From contig JBFJVB010000170.1 of NCBI GenBank assembly GCA_041624435.1, positions 1 to 7,022 of the forward strand: a stretch of 7,022 nucleotides of DNA, in the 5' to 3' direction. Position 1 is the first letter of the stretch. Each line of letters starts with the position of its first letter. A program made the position numbers and the translations under genes. The notes below the pieces were generated by a model, which worked only from the letters and a program-made list of their open reading frames with translations, was not told the origin of the DNA and made no database searches. This document shows, in pieces, positions 1 through 5,341 of the stretch. Source of the DNA: Oceanococcus sp041624435 (lineage in GTDB: Bacteria > Pseudomonadota > Gammaproteobacteria > Nevskiales > Oceanococcaceae).

Positions 1-780
1 CTGGCCTCGGTGAATTTCTGGCTGGATTGTGTGCCGCCCGGCTTCAAGGAAGACCGGGCCTGGTATGCGCTGAGCCTGCCAGCCCACCACCCCTCCACCG
101 TACCCGCAGATTTCGCGCCAGAGCAGGTCAATGAACAGTGGTTCTTCGAGGTGATGAATGGCGCGCTGAAGGCGCTGCTGGGTGAGCGCAAAGCCATCAT
201 CGTCGGGCATTCCACCGGCGGTTTCAGTGCACTGAATCTCGCCATCCACCAGGCGCCGAACGTGCTGGGCATTGTCAGCATCGCGGGTTTCCATAGCGGT
301 CGCTGGGGCGGCGTCGAAGGTCTGCTGGTGAAACTGGCGGGCCTGGGCCGCGGGGCCAGGCCCCTGTTTGCCTCCAACATCACGCTGGCGGCCAGAAGCA
401 AGCTGATCCAGCGGGTATTTGCCAGTCTGCTGACCCATGACCGCAAAGCCTATCGGACCAGCCCGCTCAGCCAGCGTATGATGGACAATATTGGTCCGAA
501 TACCCGCCAGCAGGATCCGGCGGCCTTGTTTCCCCTGTTCAATGGCATTGGCCGTCTGGACATCGCGGATCAGCTGCACCGGATTGCCATGCCCTGCTAC
601 CTGTTCGCCGGCACCCACGATCCGGTGGTGCCCGCCAAGCAGTCGCTGTTGCTGGCCGCGCGTATCCCGCAGGCCAGAACCGTGGTGTTCCAGAATGTAG
701 GGCATATGCCCTTCATGGAGGATACCGAGGCGTATTTTTCCGCCCTGGAGCACGCCCTGGCTGATATCGCGGCTCAATAA
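1..780 (+). CDS. alpha/beta hydrolase, 5' end cut by window edge
   Basis: The frame is open from base 1 to the TAA at 778-780. A GTG at 10 is available as a start, but the fold's first strands and the usual oxyanion-hole HG motif are missing, so the true start probably lies upstream. Counting from that GTG, the nucleophile elbow GHSTGG is at 66-71 (Ser68). The acid is probably Asp204 in GTHDPVVP, and the base is His232 in VGHMPF. All three follow the normal order and spacing of the alpha/beta hydrolase superfamily. Residues about 95-185 form a variable lid region that would set substrate choice. No signal peptide can be judged because the N-terminus is absent. The gene is 37 bases ahead of the next + strand gene and is probably co-transcribed with it. 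Fold and triad are clear; the substrate (ester, amide, epoxide or other) is not. It could be an esterase, lactonase or C-C hydrolase. Confidence 0.9.
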   Translation: MASVNFWLDCVPPGFKEDRAWYALSLPAHHPSTVPADFAPEQVNEQWFFEVMNGALKALLGERKAIIVGHSTGGFSALNLAIHQAPNVLGIVSIAGFHSGRWGGVEGLLVKLAGLGRGARPLFASNITLAARSKLIQRVFASLLTHDRKAYRTSPLSQRMMDNIGPNTRQQDPAALFPLFNGIGRLDIADQLHRIAMPCYLFAGTHDPVVPAKQSLLLAARIPQARTVVFQNVGHMPFMEDTEAYFSALEHALADIAAQ

Positions 781-817
781 ATTTGCCACACTCAATAGAC
801 ATACAAACGGATTGCAG

Positions 818-1285
818 ATGATGAATTACCCCGAGTACAAGGCTGACTTGCAGCGCATCCACGAGTCGGAAGTCTTTGGCGTCGCCGTGTTCGACACCGC
901 CGCCCGGCTGACGCGCAACCCCGAGCGCAAGAACAAGTGGCTGACCCTGAAGGCGCTGGAGGAGAAAACCCTGGCGCGCTATCTGGACTATATGCAGGCA
1001 TCCAATCAGACCGTCGTCGAGCCCACCGGCTGGCGCCTGAAAGGCCAGGTTGAAGGTGCCGCGCTCGGCGTCATGCCCTGGCGCCTGGCGATGAAACTGC
1101 TGGCTGACGGCACCGTACCCTTCCAGGAGAAATTCCTGCGCCTGAAGACCCACGCTCAGGCCGAGCACCTGGAGTTCTTTACCTACGTGTATGCCCATGA
1201 AAAGGCCATCGAGGCGTTTGCGAAAAAAGAACTGGCCAAAGCTCAGGACAGTTTGAAGGCCGTGGAGGCCCTGCTGGCCAGATAA
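818..1285 (+). CDS. small helical protein, possible ferritin-like fold
   Basis: This 155-residue protein has no signal peptide or membrane segment. I chose ATG 818; ATG 821 and TTG 812 are in frame and equally possible because no strong Shine-Dalgarno is visible. The sequence is nearly all predicted helix, with acidic and His residues in places that recall a ferritin-like four-helix bundle: HESE at 15-18, EE at 48-49, HAQAEHLE at 112-119 and HEKAIE at 127-132. Spacing of about 30 residues between the first two acidic clusters fits helices A and B of that superfamily. However, the canonical ExxH pairs are not cleanly present, so a di-iron site is an inference only. The C-terminus is a charged Lys/Ala/Glu helix. 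It sits between a hydrolase gene and a redox fusion gene, with 37- and 52-base gaps, which suggests one operon and possibly a related redox or metal role. I do not recognise a named family. Confidence 0.75.
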   Translation: MMNYPEYKADLQRIHESEVFGVAVFDTAARLTRNPERKNKWLTLKALEEKTLARYLDYMQASNQTVVEPTGWRLKGQVEGAALGVMPWRLAMKLLADGTVPFQEKFLRLKTHAQAEHLEFFTYVYAHEKAIEAFAKKELAKAQDSLKAVEALLAR

Positions 1286-1337
1286 GGCGGCCGGGATTGA
1301 TTCGGTACTTCCCCAAGCGCTCGCTTCAGGAACGGAT

Positions 1338-3386
1338 ATGCAGATCGGCACGATCAAGGAAATCTGGCGTTACCCGGTGAAATCGCTGGGTGGCGAACGG
1401 GTGCCCGAAGCCCGTATCGAGTTCAAGGGAGTTGCCAACGACCGTTGCTGGGCCGTGCGCGACGAGCTCACCGGCGAGATCGTCGGCGGACGGAAAATTC
1501 CCGGCCTGATGATGCTGACGGCCCGCTACACGGGCGCCACCGACAGCGCGTTTGGCCGGGAAGTCACCAGCCCGGTGGCCATCGAGTTGCCGGATGGTCG
1601 GATCGTAGGTTCGGATGATCCCTATGCCTCGGCCATATTGTCCATGCATCTGGGGCGGCGCGTGAGCCTCATCAGCCGCCCCCTGCCCAGGGACAGGGCC
1701 GCCTACAAGCTGGCCAAACCGATGTCGCCGGCCGAGGTTCGCTATGCGCTGGGCATGAAAGCGGATGATCCCGACCCCGATCTATCCTCGTTCTCTCTCG
1801 GCATGCTGACCACGCTGGCCCGCTACGCGACCCCGCCGGGCGCGCTGTATGACGTCTACCCGCTGCATTTTCTGACCACCGCCTCGCTGCATACCATGAG
1901 TCGGCATTACCCGGACGGGGATTTCTGTGCCCGACGCTATCGGCCCAATTTCGTCATCGAAACCGATCCCGCGCTGGGCGGCATGATCGAAAACGAATGG
2001 CGGGGCCGCGATCTGCGTATCGGTGATGCCGTGATTCGCAGCAACCACCCCACGATCCGCTGTTCCATGCCGGGTGCCGCGCAACCCGGTCTGCGCAAAG
2101 ATCCGAACATCCCGCTGGCCCTGATGAAACATGCCGGACAGCATCTGGGCGCCTACGCCACACCGAGGAATCGGGCCCGGATTCGGGTCGGGGATACGGT
2201 GGAGCTGCTGCCCCAGTCCAACCGCAGGCTGTATATCTGGTTTGAGCAGGTCGGACGGCGCATCAAGTCCCGGCTGATTCGACTGAACAATCGAATGGCC
2301 GAGATGCAGGCAGGGCTCAGCCAGACCAAAGCCACGGACGCAGCCATGCCGCCGGGGTTTGTGCCCCTTACCCTGGTGCGGCGCGAGCGCGAATCCGAGG
2401 ATGTCACCTCGTTCTGGCTGGCCGGTAGGGCACTGGCCCCGTTGCCACGCTTCGTGCCCGGCCAGCACATCATCCTGGCCATTCCGCAACATGACGGGTC
2501 CACGGTCTACCGCCCCTACTCCTTGTCCAGCGCCAGCGGCGACATCACCCAGTACCGTATTTCGGTCAAGCGGGAAACCGCCCGGTTCGATGACAGCGTG
2601 CACAGCGGCAAAGGCTCCGGCTATCTGCATGACCAACTCGCCGTGGGCGATACCCTCCAAATCAAGGCGCCGGGCGGACAGTTCGCGGCCATCCCCACCG
2701 ATGACACGCCCCTGGTCATGATCAGCGGCGGCATCGGCATCACGCCCTTCCTGTCCATCCTGCACTCGCTGGCGCAGGCGCATCCACGGCGCCGGGTGCA
2801 TCTGTTTCATGGCATCCGCCGTAGCGAAAGCTTCCCGTTTCGCGCCGAGTTGGAAGCACTCAGCACGCAGCTGCAGAACTTTCATCTGCGGGTCCACGTC
2901 AGCCAGGCAACCGAGGCCTTTGCGCAATCCTGGCTGCACGCCGGCAGATTAACGCTTGGCGATGCGCTGGCAGAGGTCGACATGGAGGCCGGGCCGAGTT
3001 TCATGATTTGCGGCAAACCCGAATTCAGCAAGGCCATGCATGATGCGCTGCTAGCGCACCAGGTGGCACCGGAGCAGATTCACGCGGAAAGCTTTGGCGC
3101 TTCGCAGATTCATGGCCCCCAGGATGAGAGCCCCTATGCCATCGCATTCAGCCGCAGCGGCCGCGAAGCACGCTGGAGCGCTGCTGCCGAAAACCTGCTC
3201 AGCCTGGCCGAGACCAGCGGTATTGAGGTGAGTTCGGGGTGTCGCTACGGCGCCTGCCAGGCCTGCGAAGCCACCTTGCTAAGTGGTGAGGTGCGCTATC
3301 CACAGGGCGTACAGCCTCCGGCCGGCAAAAACAAGGTGTTGCTGTGCTCAGCGCGCCCGGCCTCGGACCTGGAACTGGAACTGTGA
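1338..3386 (+). CDS. MOSC - FAD/NAD(P)H reductase - [2Fe-2S] ferredoxin fusion
   Basis: A 682-residue cytosolic redox enzyme without a signal peptide. ATG 1338 is supported by AGGA at 1328-1331, six bases upstream. Residues about 1-100 resemble the MOSC N-terminal beta barrel (IWRYPVKSLGGE near 9-20). Residues about 120-290 are the MOSC domain, with Cys242 in TIRCSMPG as the likely molybdenum ligand. After a basic linker (about 295-340) comes a ferredoxin-reductase module: FAD motif RPYSLSS at 392-398, nucleotide-binding GGIGITP at 464-470 and CGKP at 559-562. The C-terminal ferredoxin has cluster cysteines 635, 640, 643 and 670 (C-x4-C-x2-C-x26-C). In E. coli, YcbX joins MOSC to a ferredoxin domain and takes electrons from a separate reductase (CysJ). 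Eukaryotic mARC uses cytochrome b5 and its reductase. Here the reductase is built in, so reduction of N-hydroxylated or similar substrates directly from NAD(P)H is a plausible inference. The architecture is certain; the substrate is unknown. Confidence 0.95.
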   Translation: MQIGTIKEIWRYPVKSLGGERVPEARIEFKGVANDRCWAVRDELTGEIVGGRKIPGLMMLTARYTGATDSAFGREVTSPVAIELPDGRIVGSDDPYASAILSMHLGRRVSLISRPLPRDRAAYKLAKPMSPAEVRYALGMKADDPDPDLSSFSLGMLTTLARYATPPGALYDVYPLHFLTTASLHTMSRHYPDGDFCARRYRPNFVIETDPALGGMIENEWRGRDLRIGDAVIRSNHPTIRCSMPGAAQPGLRKDPNIPLALMKHAGQHLGAYATPRNRARIRVGDTVELLPQSNRRLYIWFEQVGRRIKSRLIRLNNRMAEMQAGLSQTKATDAAMPPGFVPLTLVRRERESEDVTSFWLAGRALAPLPRFVPGQHIILAIPQHDGSTVYRPYSLSSASGDITQYRISVKRETARFDDSVHSGKGSGYLHDQLAVGDTLQIKAPGGQFAAIPTDDTPLVMISGGIGITPFLSILHSLAQAHPRRRVHLFHGIRRSESFPFRAELEALSTQLQNFHLRVHVSQATEAFAQSWLHAGRLTLGDALAEVDMEAGPSFMICGKPEFSKAMHDALLAHQVAPEQIHAESFGASQIHGPQDESPYAIAFSRSGREARWSAAAENLLSLAETSGIEVSSGCRYGACQACEATLLSGEVRYPQGVQPPAGKNKVLLCSARPASDLELEL

Positions 3387-3434
3387 AGCTGCGGCCGTGG
3401 CCTGTCGCGCCCCCGCTTTGTAGAGGCTTGCTGC

Positions 3435-3468
3435 AAAAAAAAACGCCGCAGTAAAATACTGCGGCGTT
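3435..3468 (-). terminator. Rho-independent terminator of the amine oxidase gene
   Basis: A perfect 10-bp inverted repeat pairs 3444-3453 with 3457-3466 around an AAA loop, and two A-T pairs extend it to 12 bp (3442-3468). A run of nine A on the + strand (3435-3443) flanks the left arm, so on the - strand the hairpin is followed by nine U. It begins 22 bases after the amine oxidase stop codon. On the + strand no T-run follows, so it is a weaker stop for the incoming operon transcript. Confidence 0.92.
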
Positions 3469-3490
3469 GACCATCAGATCGCCAGCTTGG

Positions 3491-5020
3491 CTAGGATGCC
3501 AGCTTCTTGGGTGTTGCGTTGATCTTGCTCATGATCAGATCAGCGCGTTCACGACCGGCGATGATCGCTCCGTGCACCGTAGCCTTGTACCGGAAAATCG
3601 TATGTTCACCGGCGAAAAACACTCGATCCATCGGTGTTTGGCTGCCGATTGCGTCGAACTCGGCGGGTTCCACACCGACGTTGGGATAGGAATACGCGCC
3701 CAGCGAGAATTCGTCCTGTGCCCAGTGGGTGGTTTCACGACCGGTCACCGTTCGAGCATTGACCGTTGCTGCACCGAACAGCCCACGCAGCACCTCCAGA
3801 ACTTCTTCCTGCAATTGGTCATCCGTTTTGGCATCGGCGACGCGGGCGGCCGCACCATACGACAGCGCCAGCAGAATATTCTCGTTTGAGAAGGTGCGGT
3901 AGTTGAGGAATTTTTCCCAACGACCTTTTACGGCATCGGTCCGCGCGAAATATTGAATCGATGTATCCCAGAATGCGCTGTCGAACTTCAAGGCCACCTT
4001 GCTGACACTGCCCATGGCGATGCGGCTAATTGGGGTGGTGACAGCGTTCGGCAGCGGCGGGGAAAAATCAATGGAACTGGCTTTCAATACGCCCAGTGGC
4101 ACGGTCACCAGCACGCGTGATCCAGAATACGTCGATCCATCCCGGGCCGTGACCGTCACCCCAGCGGCGCCGTACAGAATCTGGCTGACCGGCTTGTTCA
4201 GGTGAATCGTGATGCCATTGGCCAAGGGCGTGAGGACTTTCTCATAGCCTTCGGTAAGCACCACGTCCTGGTTCATCCTGCCGCCAATAGTCTCATCGTC
4301 CGAATAGTAGTATCCGGACAAATCTTCCACCGGACCACCCGTTGAAAACTCGATGGAATCACCAATGATGTAGCGCAGCGGTCCGGAATCGGATAGAGCA
4401 TTCGGGTTAACCGCGTTCATCGCGTCGGCCAAGGAAATATCCGAAGGCTGTGTCGACACGTGCTGATTGACGTCTTGAATCAGCTGATTGAAGTTGGCCA
4501 ATCCGGCGGCGTTCTGTTGATCGGTTTGCTGCACGTTGTTGGTGTCGAACACAGCAATGCTTGAGTCCGTCGTTTCATGCGTGGCCAGGCCTTGCTGGGC
4601 CGCCAACTGAGAGACCGGATGATCCGAAGCCGGTGAATGAATCCACCCGGCACCGATCTCGAAAGGCGCACCAAGGGTATAGCTGGTGCGCAGTCGGCCA
4701 CCGATACGATCCCGCGCCTCCAGAACTTCGACCGCCACACCCGCATCTTGCAGACGACGAGCCGCTGCCAATCCAGAAGCACCCGCTCCGATGATCAGAA
4801 CTTTCTCGCCGCTCGCCGCGGGTGCCGATGTCGGCGTTGGTGTTGCGGTGGGTGTTGCGGTGGGTGCCGTTGTCGATCCAGCCATTGGCGAGGCGGCGCC
4901 ATCAGATCCACTGCCCCCGCCTCCGCAGCCAGCCAGTTGAACAGCGGCCGCGGCGCCCGCGCCGCCCGCTATAGATTTGAGAACGAGTCTCCGCCTCTTG
5001 GCGTGGAGTTTGTCTACCAT
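3491..5020 (-). CDS. flavin amine oxidase, probable Tat-exported lipoprotein
   Basis: A 509-residue FAD enzyme of the monoamine/polyamine oxidase family (Amino_oxidase fold), which oxidises C-N bonds using O2 and releases H2O2. The start at 5020 places an RR-LVLK twin-arginine motif at 10-15, a hydrophobic Gly/Ala stretch, and the lipobox LAGC at 29-32, then a Gly/Ser run and a Thr/Pro/Ala linker to about 70. The FAD dinucleotide fold has GAGASG at 78-83, ribose-binding Glu101 and GGRL at 108-110. Lys341 in SVSKVALKF aligns with the catalytic lysine of plant polyamine oxidase. The C-terminal half has W433, GAYSYPNVG at 441-449, FFAGEHT at 468-474 and the final HGAIIAGRERA helix, all family signatures. 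Tat export would deliver the protein folded with FAD, and the Cys32 lipid would anchor it. Purine-rich GGGGGAAAGA precedes the ATG. The gene stands alone with its own terminator. Family is certain; polyamine versus monoamine or amino-acid substrate is not. The Tat-lipoprotein call is strong but inferred. Confidence 0.95.
   Translation of the reverse strand: MVDKLHAKRRRLVLKSIAGGAGAAAAVQLAGCGGGGSGSDGAASPMAGSTTAPTATPTATPTPTSAPAASGEKVLIIGAGASGLAAARRLQDAGVAVEVLEARDRIGGRLRTSYTLGAPFEIGAGWIHSPASDHPVSQLAAQQGLATHETTDSSIAVFDTNNVQQTDQQNAAGLANFNQLIQDVNQHVSTQPSDISLADAMNAVNPNALSDSGPLRYIIGDSIEFSTGGPVEDLSGYYYSDDETIGGRMNQDVVLTEGYEKVLTPLANGITIHLNKPVSQILYGAAGVTVTARDGSTYSGSRVLVTVPLGVLKASSIDFSPPLPNAVTTPISRIAMGSVSKVALKFDSAFWDTSIQYFARTDAVKGRWEKFLNYRTFSNENILLALSYGAAARVADAKTDDQLQEEVLEVLRGLFGAATVNARTVTGRETTHWAQDEFSLGAYSYPNVGVEPAEFDAIGSQTPMDRVFFAGEHTIFRYKATVHGAIIAGRERADLIMSKINATPKKLAS
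4839..4862. repeat. 12-bp tandem repeat in the Thr/Pro linker
   Basis: Two perfect 12-base copies (4839-4850 and 4851-4862, unit ggtgttgcggtg) are flanked by degenerate partial copies. On the - strand they encode the TATP-TATP part (about residues 54-61) of the linker between lipobox and catalytic domain in the amine oxidase. The unit length is a multiple of three, so gain or loss of copies would change linker length without breaking the frame. Confidence 0.85.
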
Positions 5021-5023
5021 TCT

Positions 5024-5030
5024 TTCCCCC
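5024..5030 (-). promoter_or_regulatory. ribosome binding site of the amine oxidase
   Basis: Read on the - strand, the bases just before the ATG at 5020 are GGGGGAAAGA, a purine-rich Shine-Dalgarno-like tract. It supports this start, which is also the one that yields a complete Tat signal n-region. Confidence 0.6.
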
Positions 5031-5173
5031 TGATCAAGATCTTTTATCGAAAATTATTTTATGTGTCGTCTCACGTCAGGACGAAAACCGTCTATTTGTA
5101 TTTGGCGACCCCCCGTGTTCGGGTCAGGCAAATTACTAAACAGTGAACGCCACGGCACTCGCGCGGACGACGC

Positions 5174-5202
5174 AGTGTAGGTATCTTTCGAAATTAATCC
5201 AA
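5174..5202 (-). promoter_or_regulatory. weak candidate sigma-70 promoter for the amine oxidase
   Basis: On the - strand a TTGGAT hexamer (5197-5202) is separated by exactly 17 bases from TACACT (5174-5179). Matches to consensus are 3/6 and 4/6. The spacer contains the palindrome tttcgaaa, a possible operator. It would give a leader of roughly 150 bases before the ATG at 5020. An alternative -10 lies nearer the gene at a TAAAAT in the AT-rich tract, but without a matching -35. Confidence 0.22.
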
Positions 5203-5341
5203 ATCGCAGGCTTGGGGGCAGTCTCAGCCGAGATTGGCGATGCCAATTGGCCGCCTGCGCCATGTCCGCCTGGCCCATCGCAAGCTCATCCGCCGCCTGC
5301 ATCGCCACACGCGAAGCCCAGGGGTACCGGGCTCGTGCGCT

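Larger units (their letters stand above)
5021..5341. other. intergenic region between two - strand genes
   Basis: 321 bases with no convincing gene. The part nearest the amine oxidase (about 5031-5105) is strikingly AT-rich; row 5041-5100 is 21 G/C of 60 by hand count. It would form the 5' leader and promoter zone of that gene. It holds two GATC sites (5032-5035, 5038-5041) just upstream of the ribosome binding site, a small hairpin at 5112-5123, an 8-bp palindrome tttcgaaa at 5186-5193 and a weak promoter candidate at 5174-5202. The part from about 5210 to 5341 is GC-rich like the esterase gene and contains its 3' flank, with no clear U-tract terminator. Confidence 0.7.

Noticed and set aside
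1782..2939. - strand open frame of 385 codons opposite the MOSC fusion
   Set aside because: Lies wholly within a gene with motifs along its full length; composition is typical of antisense frames.
3467..3889. + strand open frame opposite the amine oxidase 3' end
   Set aside because: Begins inside the terminator arm and overlaps conserved FAD motifs of the true gene on the other strand.
5112..5123. Small cccg/cggg hairpin as a terminator or riboswitch
   Set aside because: Only 4 bp with bulged neighbours, no U-tract, and no larger conserved RNA structure recognised.
5054..5308. 84-codon - strand frame between the esterase and the amine oxidase
   Set aside because: GTG start without a Shine-Dalgarno, crosses the AT-rich leader, no recognisable motif; unlikely to be a gene, although a small protein cannot be fully excluded.
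5315..5333. 5-bp hairpin just after the esterase stop codon as a terminator
   Set aside because: Short stem (agccc/gggct), mismatched outer bases and no U-tract on the - strand.
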